Source: an uncultured Pelagibacteraceae bacterium
GTDB lineage: Bacteria > Pseudomonadota > Alphaproteobacteria > Pelagibacterales > Pelagibacteraceae
Direction of reading: 5' to 3'
Length of the DNA: 64,000 nt
Assembly (NCBI GenBank): GCA_902608845.1
Contig: CACLPR010000002.1
Coordinates: forward strand, 1-64,000
Part shown: one piece after another, positions 1 to 8,636 of the stretch
Layout of the letters: every line of letters begins with the position of its first letter
How positions within the stretch are numbered: position 1 is the stretch's first letter
Translations under genes and position numbers: made by a program
The notes under the pieces: model-generated
What the model was told of the DNA's origin: nothing
The model's database searches: none
What the model saw: the letters and a program-made list of their open reading frames with translations, nothing else

Positions 1-203
1 AACATTATGTATAAAGCCATTAATATCCAAGCAAGAAAGAATGCTCCTAAAAATCTAATCATGAAAGCTGCTGTGTGATCAATAGCAAATTTATCCATGA
101 ATTTTTTTGTACCAACTAGCAATTGAGCAGCATAAAAAGCTAGCATTCCAAAGTGAACCACATAAATAATTAAGTAAAAAATATTATTAAATTTGGCTAT
201 CAT
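1..203 (-). CDS. Small integral membrane protein, partial (C-terminus off window)
   Basis: A minus-strand frame opens with ATG at 203 and stays open to the window edge, so 67 residues are visible and the C-terminus is missing. It begins MIAKFNNIFYLIIYVVHFGM and shows two hydrophobic stretches, about residues 8-28 and 47-66, with a short basic and acidic segment between them, as in a multi-pass inner-membrane protein. The next gene on the same strand starts upstream and ends only 9 bases away, so the two are probably co-transcribed. I do not recognise the family. Confidence 0.6.
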   Translation of the reverse strand, partial: MIAKFNNIFYLIIYVVHFGMLAFYAAQLLVGTKKFMDKFAIDHTAAFMIRFLGAFFLAWILMALYIM

Positions 204-212
204 TCTAATACT

Positions 213-1295
213 TTATAAGATTCTTTTATAATTTTCAATTATTCTATCCCACAGGAAGTTTTCAGCATTAATTTTTGCTTCTTTTCCGTATTCTAAATAT
301 TTATTATTTTTAAAAAGATTATCTATGCATGAATATACATCTTCCAATTTATTTCCATCACATATCAAGCCAGTTTTTTCGTGTTTAATTGCATCTGCTG
401 CTCCTCCATCTTTCCCCCCAATTGATGGAACTCCATATTGTGCAGCCTCTACATAAGCAATTCCAAAGCCTTCAACTGATTTTTTATAAATTATGGATGG
501 CATCACAAAAATGTTTGATTTTGCAACAAGAGCATTTTTTAAATCAGCTGGTATATCTTTTAAAAAATTTACCTGATCTTCTAATTTTAGCTCAACAACT
601 AATTTTTTTAATGTTTCTTCCTCTTCTCCATATCCAATGCATGTATAAATTATATCTGGATAAATTTCTTTTAGGTTTCTAACAGCCATAATAACTTTTT
701 CATGATTTTTTCTTTTATCAAACCTTGAAACTGTTATTAGTCTATTTTTTTTTCCTTTTAATATTTCCTCAGCCTCATCTAAGTATCTTTTTGGAACTTC
801 AACGGCTGGATCAACACCAGGATTAATAACAACTATTTTTCTTTCATCCACTCCAAGATCTATAGCTAAGTTTTTTGTATAATTTGAATTCGCAACAACA
901 TGATCAATATTATTTAGAACAGATAGTACTTTCTTATTTAATCCAGAGTCTTTAGGGTGATTTATTTCCTTTGAATGTATTAGGCAGATCTTCTTTTTGT
1001 TAGTTTTTATAAGCTCCAAACTTTTCCAATGATCAGCGATAATACATTGTACTTTATTATTTTGCTCAAGATAATCATTAATCATATATGATTTTCTATA
1101 TTTTCTAATAAGCTTCATTCCACTTACTCTTTCTATTGAAAATGAAACTGATTTATCAAACTCTTCATGATTTTCATGATAATCTGCAAAAACTTTTATA
1201 AGGTTAAGTTTTGAAAGAGACCTTGCTAGTCCCCACATTAGATTTTGCATGCCTCCTAATTCAGGAGGAAAAGTTCTAGTTATTACTAAATACAT
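213..1295 (-). CDS. GT4-family glycosyltransferase
   Basis: A retaining GT-B glycosyltransferase that would move a sugar from a nucleotide donor to an acceptor such as a glycolipid or surface glycan in the cytoplasm. The N-terminal domain begins with the typical Rossmann strand and a P-P-E-L-G-G-M-Q loop (residues 10-17). The C-terminal donor-binding domain carries the E-x7-E motif of the family (E275 and E283, in EGFGIAYVE), followed by G-V-P and a glycine-rich loop. At 360 residues it is of normal length. It sits just upstream of the partial membrane protein on the same strand. Donor and acceptor cannot be told from sequence. Confidence 0.88.
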   Translation of the reverse strand: MYLVITRTFPPELGGMQNLMWGLARSLSKLNLIKVFADYHENHEEFDKSVSFSIERVSGMKLIRKYRKSYMINDYLEQNNKVQCIIADHWKSLELIKTNKKKICLIHSKEINHPKDSGLNKKVLSVLNNIDHVVANSNYTKNLAIDLGVDERKIVVINPGVDPAVEVPKRYLDEAEEILKGKKNRLITVSRFDKRKNHEKVIMAVRNLKEIYPDIIYTCIGYGEEEETLKKLVVELKLEDQVNFLKDIPADLKNALVAKSNIFVMPSIIYKKSVEGFGIAYVEAAQYGVPSIGGKDGGAADAIKHEKTGLICDGNKLEDVYSCIDNLFKNNKYLEYGKEAKINAENFLWDRIIENYKRIL

Positions 1296-1301
1296 TAATT
1301 A

Positions 1302-1853
1302 TTAAAACCATTTAATACTACAGCCCATACTAGGAAATTGTTCATTTGGACCATTGTTAGTTTTTGCAATCATTTTCATAGCATTTTTAAGTTCGCTATC
1401 TCCACTTTCTATTGGTTTTAAATTTTTTAATTCTCTAATTCTTCCTCTGTATTGAAGTTCAAGATCTTTATTATAACCAAAAAAATCTGGAGTACAGACG
1501 GCACCATAAGTTTTAGCCACTTCTTGCGTTTCGTCGATTAAATATGGAAAATTAAAATCATTATTTTTTGAAAATTTAATCATGTTATCAAATGAATCTT
1601 CTTCATATCTACTTGGGTCATTAGACATTATTGCTATAGATTTGATTCCTTCATTTTCTAATTCTTTACAATCTTCGACAATATTATTTATAACCGCCAA
1701 AACATACGGACAGTGATTACAGATAAACATTATTAGCGTTCCATTTTCACCCTTTGCATCATTTAGTGAAATTATTTTATTATCTATAGATTTAAGTTCA
1801 AAGTTATCAGCTTTTTTACCAAAGTCACAAATTGGTGTTTTAGTTAATGCCAT
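1302..1853 (-). CDS. Thioredoxin-fold redoxin (AhpC/TSA-like), CNHC motif
   Basis: A cytoplasmic thiol-disulfide protein of the AhpC/TSA redoxin superfamily. The N-terminal segment A-D-N-F-E-L is the usual redoxin opening, and a CxxC motif (C45-N-H-C48, followed by P-Y-V) sits after the first strand. The second half contains the cis-proline type T-P-D-F-F-G-Y motif. At 183 residues it matches the thioredoxin-family proteins with a C-x-H-C-P-Y-V signature rather than true peroxiredoxins, whose catalytic Cys sits in P-x-x-x-T-x-x-C. No signal peptide is seen. It ends 6 bases before the GT4 gene. The substrate is unknown. Confidence 0.85.
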   Translation of the reverse strand: MALTKTPICDFGKKADNFELKSIDNKIISLNDAKGENGTLIMFICNHCPYVLAVINNIVEDCKELENEGIKSIAIMSNDPSRYEEDSFDNMIKFSKNNDFNFPYLIDETQEVAKTYGAVCTPDFFGYNKDLELQYRGRIRELKNLKPIESGDSELKNAMKMIAKTNNGPNEQFPSMGCSIKWF

Positions 1854-1873
1854 GTTAAAAGACTATATAATTT

Positions 1874-2386
1874 ATGTTTTACGATTTAAAAGATAAAAAA
1901 CCAAAAAACCTTGGCGAAAATTGGGTAGCTCCCAACGCTGTTATAATTGGTGATGTAACATTAGAGAAAAACTCTAGTGTCTGGTTTAATGCAACATTAA
2001 GAGGTGATATAGAAAATATTCATTTAGGAGAAGGGTCAAATGTTCAAGACGGAAGTGTTTTGCATACTGACCCAGGTTACCCATTAATAATTGGAAAGAA
2101 TGTAACCATAGGTCATTTAGTGATGCTTCATGGTTGCACAATTGATGACAATTCTTTAATTGGTATTGGAGCTGTAGTTCTCAATAAAGCAAAAATTGGA
2201 AAAAATTGCATCATTGGAGCTAAATCATTAATTACAGAAAATAAAGAAATTCCAGATAACTCCTTAGTAGTGGGCTCGCCTGGAAAAGTAATTCGTCAAT
2301 TAACAGAAGATGAAATTGAAGCAGTAAAGCAAAATGCCGTTAGATATCAAGAAAACTGGAAAAAATACTCTAAATCAGTTTTTTAA
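1874..2386 (+). CDS. Gamma-type carbonic anhydrase family hexapeptide protein
   Basis: A left-handed beta-helix protein of the gamma carbonic anhydrase / YrdA / PaaY family. Repeated hexapeptides (such as I-G-D-V-T-L and I-G-K-N-V-T) run from about residue 20 to 140. The three zinc-ligand histidines of the family are present as H64, H81 and H86. At 170 residues it has the normal bacterial length. Many members are inactive or only weakly active as carbonic anhydrases, so CO2 hydration is likely but not proven. It is transcribed divergently from the redoxin gene and its stop overlaps the end of the next, convergent gene by 4 bases. Confidence 0.88.
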   Translation: MFYDLKDKKPKNLGENWVAPNAVIIGDVTLEKNSSVWFNATLRGDIENIHLGEGSNVQDGSVLHTDPGYPLIIGKNVTIGHLVMLHGCTIDDNSLIGIGAVVLNKAKIGKNCIIGAKSLITENKEIPDNSLVVGSPGKVIRQLTEDEIEAVKQNAVRYQENWKKYSKSVF

Positions 2387-2583
2387 AACAATAAATCATC
2401 AACAGAATAAATTATTAATCCTAAAATAATTACAAAAAATATTATAAAAGCTATTTGCTCACTAACTTTTTTTGTGACTTTAGTTTCTCCTTTTTTAAAT
2501 TTTCTGATTTGAAAAATACCAAACCTCATTACTGCCAATCCTCCTAAAACAAGCGCTACAGCAATAATAAATCCACTTAGCAT
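2383..2583 (-). CDS. Small two-span membrane protein, unknown
   Basis: A 66-residue protein with two hydrophobic segments (about residues 3-24 and 46-63) separated by a strongly basic loop containing RKFKKGE, so both ends should lie on the same, periplasmic side. I do not recognise the family; a HIG1-type twin-helix protein was considered, but its conserved motif is not visible. It lies 1 base downstream of the PNPOx-like gene on the same strand and is probably the last gene of that transcript. Confidence 0.6.
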   Translation of the reverse strand: MLSGFIIAVALVLGGLAVMRFGIFQIRKFKKGETKVTKKVSEQIAFIIFFVIILGLIIYSVDDLLF

Positions 2584-2584
2584 T

Positions 2585-3190
2585 TTATGGGACTAGCCAG
2601 TTTTGTTTATTATTTGAAATATCAAATCTTGCTCTTCTATGACCTTTTGCTGCAAGATAAAGCCACTCAATACTTTCAATATTACATTGAATTACAGTAA
2701 AGTTTTTATAACCTTCTTCACTTTGCTCCATAGTAAAGCCTGATTTTTCAATGTCCTCACTTAACCCTGAGCTCGGCTCTTCCATTTCTGTTCCAGGACC
2801 ATTATTTACTAAATAGCATTTTCTACTTACATGAGCTGTTTTTAACCATGATTGTTCAGTTATCTCATTATCATGATTGACTATGCAATTAACTTTAACA
2901 CGTAGCTGAATTTTTTCTTCTTTATCGTAAAAGATTAGTGCAGCATATTTATTTTTTTTTAATTTTGGAATTTTGTCAGATCGTATATCGCTATGAAACT
3001 GAAGAAGATTATTTGATTGGTCAGATTTTCTAAGAACAACAATTCTTCCACCAAAGTCTGACTGATCGCCACAAACAAAAACTGGAATTCGAAAAGGTGA
3101 TGATCTATTAGTCACTGCATCATCAAGCATCGACCATATTTTTTTCTTTATTTCAGAAAAGTCCTCATAGTATGGGACAGCATTTGACAT
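2585..3190 (-). CDS. Pyridoxamine 5'-phosphate oxidase-like flavin-binding protein
   Basis: A split-barrel flavoprotein of the PNPOx-like superfamily (FMN-binding Alr4036-type). Supporting segments are R-I-V-V-L-R-K (substrate/FMN strand), the L-Q-F-H-S-D-I-R-S-D-K block typical of FMN binding, and the C-terminal W-L-Y-L-A-A-K-G-H-R-R-A-R-F signature. I chose ATG at 3190 (MSNAVPYYEDF, 201 residues) over an in-frame ATG at 3220, because the upstream dehydrogenase gene ends at 3195 and the N-terminal 10 residues of the longer form are lysine-rich and family-atypical. True pyridoxine oxidase (PdxH) is possible but the sequence is closer to the general-stress/flavin group. Confidence 0.8.
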   Translation of the reverse strand: MSNAVPYYEDFSEIKKKIWSMLDDAVTNRSSPFRIPVFVCGDQSDFGGRIVVLRKSDQSNNLLQFHSDIRSDKIPKLKKNKYAALIFYDKEEKIQLRVKVNCIVNHDNEITEQSWLKTAHVSRKCYLVNNGPGTEMEEPSSGLSEDIEKSGFTMEQSEEGYKNFTVIQCNIESIEWLYLAAKGHRRARFDISNNKQNWLVP

Positions 3191-3194
3191 TGAT

Positions 3195-4070
3195 TTATTT
3201 CTTTTTTTTGAGTCTAGCAATTAAACTAGAGCTATCCCATCGATTACCACCCATTTTTTGAACATCGGCGTAATACTCATCAACTATTTCAGTAATCGGG
3301 ACTGGTGAACCATTTCTTTTTGCTTCTTCAATTACAATCTTTAAATCTTTTCTCATCCAGTCAACTGCAAAACCATAATCAAATTTGTCTTCAACCATAG
3401 TTTTATATCTGTTTTCCATTTGCCAAGATTGTGCTGCTCCTTTTGATATAGTTTCCATTACTTTATCAATATCTAAACCAGCGTTTATTCCAAAATTTAT
3501 AGCCTCTGATAAACCTTGAACAACTCCTGCAATACACATTTGATTCATCATTTTCGTAAGTTGGCCACTTCCTGATGAGCCAATTAATTTTACTTTTTTG
3601 CTATAGCAATCAATCACTGGTTCAGCTTTTTTAAAAGCTTCTTCATCACCACCGACCATAACTGTTAAAATTCCACCTTCAGCTCCAGATTGACCGCCAG
3701 AAATTGGTGCATCTAAAAAAGCAAAACCTTTTTCTTTTGCTTTATTATAAAGTTCTCTAGATACTTCTGCAGACACAGTTGAATTATCTACATATATAGA
3801 ACCTTCTTTAGCACTATGAAATAATCCATTTTCACCTAAAGTAACTTGTTTCAAATCCTCATCGTTACCTACGCAAGTAAAAATAAAATCAGCACCTTCT
3901 GCAGCTTCTTTTGGTGTTGAAGCCATTTTACCTTTATACTCAGAAATCCATTTTTCAGCTTTGGCGGTTGTTCTATTAAAAACACTTACATTATGCCCAG
4001 CTTTTGATATATAACCAGCCATCGGATAACCCATTACCCCGAGACCTATGAAAGCAACATTACAAGTCAT
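3195..4070 (-). CDS. Beta-hydroxyacid dehydrogenase (3-hydroxyisobutyrate dehydrogenase family)
   Basis: An NAD(P)-dependent cytoplasmic oxidoreductase of the 3-hydroxyisobutyrate / tartronate-semialdehyde / succinic-semialdehyde reductase family. The dinucleotide fold begins with G9-L-G-V-M-G14 and N-R-T follows the second strand. The substrate motif D120-A-P-I-S-G-G126 and the catalytic lysine (K173 in GQLTKMMNQM) are present. Length, 291 residues, is standard. The family's substrates cannot be separated from sequence alone. It heads a minus-strand run with the PNPOx-like gene and the small membrane protein, and is divergent from the MFS gene with 11 bases between them. Confidence 0.85.
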   Translation of the reverse strand: MTCNVAFIGLGVMGYPMAGYISKAGHNVSVFNRTTAKAEKWISEYKGKMASTPKEAAEGADFIFTCVGNDEDLKQVTLGENGLFHSAKEGSIYVDNSTVSAEVSRELYNKAKEKGFAFLDAPISGGQSGAEGGILTVMVGGDEEAFKKAEPVIDCYSKKVKLIGSSGSGQLTKMMNQMCIAGVVQGLSEAINFGINAGLDIDKVMETISKGAAQSWQMENRYKTMVEDKFDYGFAVDWMRKDLKIVIEEAKRNGSPVPITEIVDEYYADVQKMGGNRWDSSSLIARLKKKK

Positions 4071-4081
4071 AAATTATTTAT

Positions 4082-5290
4082 ATGTTTAAAAGTTTAAGTT
4101 TAAAAGTAATTATTTTTGGTTTTATTTTTACATTTTTTTCGTGTTTTGGACAGAGTTTTTTTATAGGATTGTTCAATTCTAGTATAAGAGAAACTCTTTC
4201 TATAACACATGGACAATTTGGCACGATTTATGCATCTGCAACTCTATTTAGTAGTTTGCTTCTTATTTGGATTGGAAAAAAAATTGATGATGTAAATGTG
4301 ATAAAATTTGCAATCTTTGTTACGATACTTTTATCTTTTTCCTCTTTTTTCTTTTCCAAAACATCATCAGTAGCTTTTTTATTTGTTGCAATTTTTTTAA
4401 TGAGATTCTCTGGGCAAGGATTAATGTCTCACACAGCTTCAACTACTATCTCAAGATATTTTACAAAATCTAGAGGTAAAGCGTTAAGCATTATTTGGTT
4501 TGGTCTATCTTCAGCAGAATTTATAATGCCTGTATTAATTGTTTACCTTTTAACAATGATTATTTGGCAAGATTTATGGGTAATCTTTTCTCTAATAATT
4601 TTAATTTGCCTACCTTTAGCATCTTACATTTTAGTTAAAGATGTGAAATTAGATACTAGAGAGAGAAATCAAAATGAAAATTTAAAAGAGGACAATATTA
4701 AAAACTGGAAAAGAATTGAAGTTCTTCAGGATTATAGGTTTTACATTATTTCATTAAATATGTTGGCTATGCCTTGGATAGCAACTGGAGTATTTGTATA
4801 TCAATCATTTGTCACTAATTCAAAAGGGTGGGGTGAATATACAATTGCACAATCTTTTATGTCTTACTCAATTTTTTCTGTAATTACTTTAGTTGTTGCT
4901 GGTTATTTAATTGATAAGTTTACAAGTAGAAAATTACTAATCTATATGAATATTCCATTATTTTTAGGAACTTTAGTGATCATATATTTTGATGCTCCAC
5001 TAACTGCTTTTTTATTTCTTGGATTAGTTGGAATATCAAACGGTCTAGCTAATTTATTAGGATCATCAACATGGGCAGAAATTTACGGTGTAAAATATAT
5101 TGGATCTATTAAAGCTTTGACTACAGCTTTAATGGTATTTGCAACTGCTTTTGGTACAGCATTGTTTGGTTTTTTTATAGATGCTGGATTTTCAATTGAA
5201 AAAATCGCATTTATTGCAGCAATTGCTATAGCATGCTCTATAGCTTTACTTTTCACTATACGAAAAAAATTAAATCCAGTTTATCTCTAA
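4082..5290 (+). CDS. MFS transporter
   Basis: A 402-residue, 12-span secondary carrier of the major facilitator superfamily in the inner membrane. About twelve hydrophobic segments are visible, with a charged central loop (about residues 190-215, rich in E, N and K) splitting the two halves. The first half has G-x-x-x-D-D-V after helix 2 (WIGKKIDDV), a weak version of motif A, and the second half repeats it as [11 protein letters not shown]. Oxalate/formate-antiporter-like carriers are the nearest impression, but the substrate is not identifiable. It is followed by rpoZ after about 40 bases. Confidence 0.82.
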   Translation: MFKSLSLKVIIFGFIFTFFSCFGQSFFIGLFNSSIRETLSITHGQFGTIYASATLFSSLLLIWIGKKIDDVNVIKFAIFVTILLSFSSFFFSKTSSVAFLFVAIFLMRFSGQGLMSHTASTTISRYFTKSRGKALSIIWFGLSSAEFIMPVLIVYLLTMIIWQDLWVIFSLIILICLPLASYILVKDVKLDTRERNQNENLKEDNIKNWKRIEVLQDYRFYIISLNMLAMPWIATGVFVYQSFVTNSKGWGEYTIAQSFMSYSIFSVITLVVAGYLIDKFTSRKLLIYMNIPLFLGTLVIIYFDAPLTAFLFLGLVGISNGLANLLGSSTWAEIYGVKYIGSIKALTTALMVFATAFGTALFGFFIDAGFSIEKIAFIAAIAIACSIALLFTIRKKLNPVYL

Positions 5291-5331
5291 TACTGCTTGA
5301 TTTTTTTATAATCGAGGTGTATCTAACCGCC

Positions 5332-5850
5332 ATGGCAAGAGTTACAGTTGAAGATTGTATTGATAAAGTTGATAGTCCTTATGAATTAGTACTAGTTGCA
5401 AAGGAAAGAGCAACTCAACTTAATTCTGGGTTAGAACCTACTTTAGATAGAGATAATGACAAAAATACTGTCATAGCATTAAGAGAAATTGCCGAAGAAA
5501 CAATTAAAGTTCCAGATTTAACTGATGCAGCGGTATATAAATTGAGAAAGCATGTTGAGCAAATTGATGACGCCTCAGAGGACGAAGATGATATTGGTGA
5601 CGATTTTGAAAATCTTTACAAAGGTGAGATTTCAAAAAGTGGTGTACCAATCCTTCCATCTAAAAGAGCTAGAAAAATTCCAGAAAAAATTCAAGTTTCT
5701 AAAGATGATTTAGCAGAGTTACAAAATACAGCTGAACAACCTTCATCTGAACCTGTTGAAGACACACAAGAAGAAGAGACCGATGTTTCATTAGACGAAA
5801 TGAAAGATCAAGAAGATACTGTATCTGACGAAACAGAAAAACAAGAATAA
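5332..5850 (+). CDS. rpoZ: RNA polymerase omega subunit with long acidic tail
   Basis: Omega helps beta-prime fold and join RNA polymerase. The start is ATG at 5332, giving [20 protein letters not shown], the family's canonical N-terminus; the longer open frame from 5233 runs through the end of the MFS gene and is not used. Residues 1-67 are a normal omega core, including L-V-L-V-A-K-E-R-A and an I-A-L-R-E-I-A-E-E helix. Total length is 172 residues, whereas omega is usually about 80-120. The extra 100 residues are strongly acidic (runs of D/E such as EDEDDIGDD) and low in hydrophobic residues, so probably disordered. Confidence 0.93.
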   Translation: MARVTVEDCIDKVDSPYELVLVAKERATQLNSGLEPTLDRDNDKNTVIALREIAEETIKVPDLTDAAVYKLRKHVEQIDDASEDEDDIGDDFENLYKGEISKSGVPILPSKRARKIPEKIQVSKDDLAELQNTAEQPSSEPVEDTQEEETDVSLDEMKDQEDTVSDETEKQE

Positions 5851-5851
5851 A

Positions 5852-6994
5852 TCAGCTAAATTCTTTTATTATTTTTTCCCTGTGCTCATCTAAATCAGGA
5901 ATATCACCTCTTGTATTTTCATCTTTATATGTAGACATTTTTATTGGATTTCCTGCAGATTTAAATTCACCAATAATTTTATGGTATGATTTTACAATCA
6001 TATTTCTTTCTTGAACTTGAGGATTTTCTACAGCTTGCTTTATATTAAAAATTGGTCCACATGGAATTTTCAATGCTTCCATTTCTTTTACCCATTCATT
6101 AGTAGTTTTTGAATTTAATTGTTTTTCAAAAATTTCTTTTAATTGATCCATGTTTTCACATCTTAATGAGTTAGAATTAAATCTTTTATCATTTGAAGCT
6201 TCAGGAATTTTTAATACATCACAAAGTTTTGCAAAAAGTTTATCATTTCCTGCAGCAATAATTATGTAGCTATCTTTTGTTTTAAAAGCCTCAAAGGGAG
6301 CAATAGATGGATGTCTTGAACCCATTGGTTCTGGAATTTCATTTTTTGAGAGATACCTTGCAATTGCATTTTCTAAAATTGCTATTTGACAATCTAACAT
6401 TGAGACATCTATAAAAGCTCCCTTGCCAGTTTTTTGTCTATCGTATAATGCTGCATTAATTCCAATTGCTGTAAATAGACCAGCAGTAATATCACCAATA
6501 GAAGTTCCAACTCTTGTTGGTTCTGAATTTGGATGGCCAGTTACACTCATCAACCCTCCCATACCTTGGACGACCATGTCATATGCTGGGAGCTCTTTTA
6601 AAGGTCCCGTTTGTCCAAAACCAGATGCTGATGCATAAATTAATTTAGGGTACTTTTTATTTACATCTTTCCAACCAAACCCCCACTTTTCTAAAGTGCC
6701 AGGTTTAAAATTTTCTACTAAAATATCTGCTTTAGAAAGTATTTTTTCAAATATTTTTTTGTCATCTTCATTTTTTAAATTCAATGCAATGCTTTCTTTT
6801 CCTCTATTTAATGACATAAAGTAAGCTGAGTAATCTTTCACAAAGGGTCCAAATTTTCTAGAGTCGTCACCTGTCTCAGGTGCTTCAATCTTTATAACTC
6901 TTGCACCTAAATCTGAGAGTATCATCGTACAATAAGGTCCTACTAAAACCCTTGTTAAATCAACAACTAGTAAATTTTTTAATGGTCCATCCAT
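5852..6994 (-). CDS. CaiB/BaiF-type (family III) CoA-transferase
   Basis: A family III CoA-transferase that swaps CoA between carboxylic acids. It opens with the classic L-V-V-D-L-T-R-V-L-V-G-P-Y segment (residues 9-21), and the conserved aspartate that forms the mixed anhydride is D168 in G-T-S-I-G-D-I-T-A-G. Length of 380 residues is normal. It is divergent from the TRAP transporter operon, with the shared 87-base region holding a dyad at 7042-7062. The context (dicarboxylate-type TRAP uptake and malonyl-CoA decarboxylase) suggests it activates the imported acid, for example malonate, to its CoA ester; that is inference. Confidence 0.9.
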   Translation of the reverse strand: MDGPLKNLLVVDLTRVLVGPYCTMILSDLGARVIKIEAPETGDDSRKFGPFVKDYSAYFMSLNRGKESIALNLKNEDDKKIFEKILSKADILVENFKPGTLEKWGFGWKDVNKKYPKLIYASASGFGQTGPLKELPAYDMVVQGMGGLMSVTGHPNSEPTRVGTSIGDITAGLFTAIGINAALYDRQKTGKGAFIDVSMLDCQIAILENAIARYLSKNEIPEPMGSRHPSIAPFEAFKTKDSYIIIAAGNDKLFAKLCDVLKIPEASNDKRFNSNSLRCENMDQLKEIFEKQLNSKTTNEWVKEMEALKIPCGPIFNIKQAVENPQVQERNMIVKSYHKIIGEFKSAGNPIKMSTYKDENTRGDIPDLDEHREKIIKEFS

Positions 6995-7020
6995 AATTAA
7001 ATATATGACATTTCCTTATA

Positions 7021-7062
7021 TTGACTCTTACTAATAAGTTCAATTTAATAGACTATTAAATT
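7021..7062 (+). promoter_or_regulatory. Promoter and operator-like dyad upstream of the TRAP operon
   Basis: A -35-like TTGACT at 7021-7026 is followed 17-18 bases later by an AT-rich -10-like element (TTTAAT/TTAATA at 7044-7050). Overlapping the -10 is a perfect inverted repeat: the half-site AATTTAATAG (7042-7051), one central base, then its exact complement CTATTAAATT (7053-7062). A dyad on the -10 is the usual place for a repressor. A strong GAGGGG ribosome binding site (7071-7076) precedes the ATG at 7082. Promoter calls in such AT-rich DNA are soft, but a 10+10 perfect dyad is well above background. Confidence 0.5.
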
Positions 7063-7081
7063 AATTTAAAGAGGGGAAAAC

Positions 7082-8092
7082 ATGTTAAAAAAAATAAGTT
7101 TTTATTTCACAACATTATTTTTAGCTTTCTCATTAATTGGATCAGCTTACGCTGTGACATTAAAAGCAAGTCACCAGTGGCCGGGCACTCCAAGAGCTGA
7201 TGGTTCTTTTGATCCAAGACATGAAATGGTTCAAATAATTGCTGATGAAGTTAAAAAAGCAGGTGTTGATTTAGATATTAGAATTTATCCTGCAAAATCA
7301 CTTTACAAACCAAAAGAGCAATGGAAACCAATGACTACTGGTCAGTTAGATATTTCAGCGTTTCCATTAGCATATGCATCAAAATTTCATCCTGAATTTG
7401 ATGCAACACTAATGCCAGGAACTGTTAAAAATCATGATCATGCTTTAAGATTTAATAAAGGTCCAATGATGAGTGAGATTAAAAGAATCATTAATGATGC
7501 TGGTGTAGTTGTATTATCTGATGCTTGGCTTGGTGGTGGATTTGCATCAAAATCTAAATGTATAAAAAATCCATCAGATGCTAAAGGACAAGTAATGAGA
7601 GCAGCTGGTAAAGCATTTAACCAAATGTTGGAAGCAGCGGGAGCGGGTATTCAAAGTATGCCTTCATCTGAGATTTATACTGGATTACAAACAGGAGTGT
7701 TAACTGGTGCAAACACTAGTTCAGGAAGTTTTGTAAGTTACAAAATTTATGAACAAGTAAGCTGCGCGACACCTCCAGGAAAATTTGGATTATGGTTTAT
7801 GTATGAGCCAATTTTGATGTCAAAAATGAGTTTTGATAAATTAAATTCCAAACAACAAAATGCTTTAATGGAGGCAGGTAAAGTTGCTGAGAAATATATG
7901 ACTGCGCAAGTCGAAAATTTAGACAAAAAATTTGAAGACGCGTATAAAGCAGCAGGAGTTAAGTTAGTATATATGGATGCAAACGACCATGCGGCTTGGG
8001 TTGAGATTGCAAAACAATCCTCTCACAAAGCATTTGCTGAAAAAGTTCCAGGCGGTGATAAGCTGATGGAAATGGCTTTAGCAGTTAAATAA
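7082..8092 (+). CDS. dctP: TRAP transporter substrate-binding protein (DctP family)
   Basis: Periplasmic receptor of a tripartite ATP-independent periplasmic (TRAP) transporter. A signal peptide (residues 1-24, ending S-A-Y-A) precedes the mature domain. The conserved arginine that binds the substrate carboxylate is R173 in G-Q-V-M-R-A-A-G, so the ligand is very likely an organic acid. Length is 336 residues, normal for DctP. It is the first gene of the operon, with a GAGGGG ribosome site, and is separated from the membrane subunits by a hairpin with a T-tract, which would give more receptor than permease. Malonate is my preferred ligand because of the downstream malonyl-CoA decarboxylase. 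Confidence 0.93.
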   Translation: MLKKISFYFTTLFLAFSLIGSAYAVTLKASHQWPGTPRADGSFDPRHEMVQIIADEVKKAGVDLDIRIYPAKSLYKPKEQWKPMTTGQLDISAFPLAYASKFHPEFDATLMPGTVKNHDHALRFNKGPMMSEIKRIINDAGVVVLSDAWLGGGFASKSKCIKNPSDAKGQVMRAAGKAFNQMLEAAGAGIQSMPSSEIYTGLQTGVLTGANTSSGSFVSYKIYEQVSCATPPGKFGLWFMYEPILMSKMSFDKLNSKQQNALMEAGKVAEKYMTAQVENLDKKFEDAYKAAGVKLVYMDANDHAAWVEIAKQSSHKAFAEKVPGGDKLMEMALAVK

Positions 8093-8106
8093 AAAGATAT
8101 ATAAAG

Positions 8107-8141
8107 AACCCCTATTTAAAAATTAAATAGGGGTTTTTTTT
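8107..8141 (+). terminator. Intercistronic hairpin with T-tract between dctP and dctQ
   Basis: A perfect 13-bp stem (AACCCCTATTTAA at 8107-8119 pairing with 8123-8135) with a 3-base loop is followed by T residues to 8141. This is a textbook intrinsic terminator, yet the dctQ ATG begins at 8142, directly after the T-tract. The only purine-rich stretch that could bind 16S rRNA for dctQ is AGGGG at 8129-8133, which lies inside the 3' arm of the stem. It most likely acts as a partial terminator, an mRNA-stabilising 3' end for dctP, and a structure that hides the dctQ ribosome site. Confidence 0.85.
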
Positions 8142-8636
8142 ATGAAGGAAAAATATTTAAAATTTTGTAATTTATCGTCAAAGGCTTGTGGTGCCTTTGC
8201 TGTTCTAGCATTAATCTTATCAATTTTGGTAATAGTTGAGCTTGTATTTGAAAGATATTTTTTTCAAAGAGCAATCACTTGGCAAACAGAGTTAGTCACA
8301 ATGCTTTTAGTTGCTTCAACATTCATTGGAAGCGCCTATGTTTTAAGTGAAAAAGCACATGTCAGTATGGAATGGATTTATGATTTTTTATCAAAAAAAA
8401 ATATTCTTAGACTTAAAATATTTACATCATTAATAAGTTTATTATTTTTCTTAATTTTATTCTATTTTGGATTTTTAATGGTGGAGGAAGCTTTTATTAA
8501 AAATTATTCGACAGGAACGGTTTGGGATCCACCTTTATGGATACCTTATTCTTCTATGATGATTGGAGCAGCTTTAATGATACTTCAATACATTGCTGAA
8601 ATTATTAAACTTTTTGACGAAGAGGGCACTAATTAA
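8142..8636 (+). CDS. dctQ: TRAP transporter small membrane subunit (DctQ family)
   Basis: The 164-residue, four-helix small permease subunit of the TRAP transporter in the inner membrane. Hydrophobic spans lie at about residues 16-36, 50-68, 85-110 and 128-150. The conserved E-R-Y-F-F-Q-R-A-I-T-W-Q-T-E-L segment after helix 1 and S-E-K-A-H-V-S-M-E-W before helix 3 match the DctQ family. Its ATG follows directly on the terminator T-tract, so its expression depends on read-through and on opening of that hairpin. Its last codon overlaps the dctM start by one base, showing translational coupling. Confidence 0.92.
   Translation: MKEKYLKFCNLSSKACGAFAVLALILSILVIVELVFERYFFQRAITWQTELVTMLLVASTFIGSAYVLSEKAHVSMEWIYDFLSKKNILRLKIFTSLISLLFFLILFYFGFLMVEEAFIKNYSTGTVWDPPLWIPYSSMMIGAALMILQYIAEIIKLFDEEGTN

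Noticed and set aside
18-60. Short AT-rich repeats and homopolymer runs throughout the window
   Set aside because: Runs of A or T up to 8-9 bases are expected at this base composition and show no array or regular spacing; no CRISPR-like repeat-spacer pattern was seen.
5233-5331. Longer N-terminus of rpoZ
   Set aside because: The extra 33 residues run through the end of the MFS gene and are not omega-like; MARVTVEDC at 5332 is the family start.
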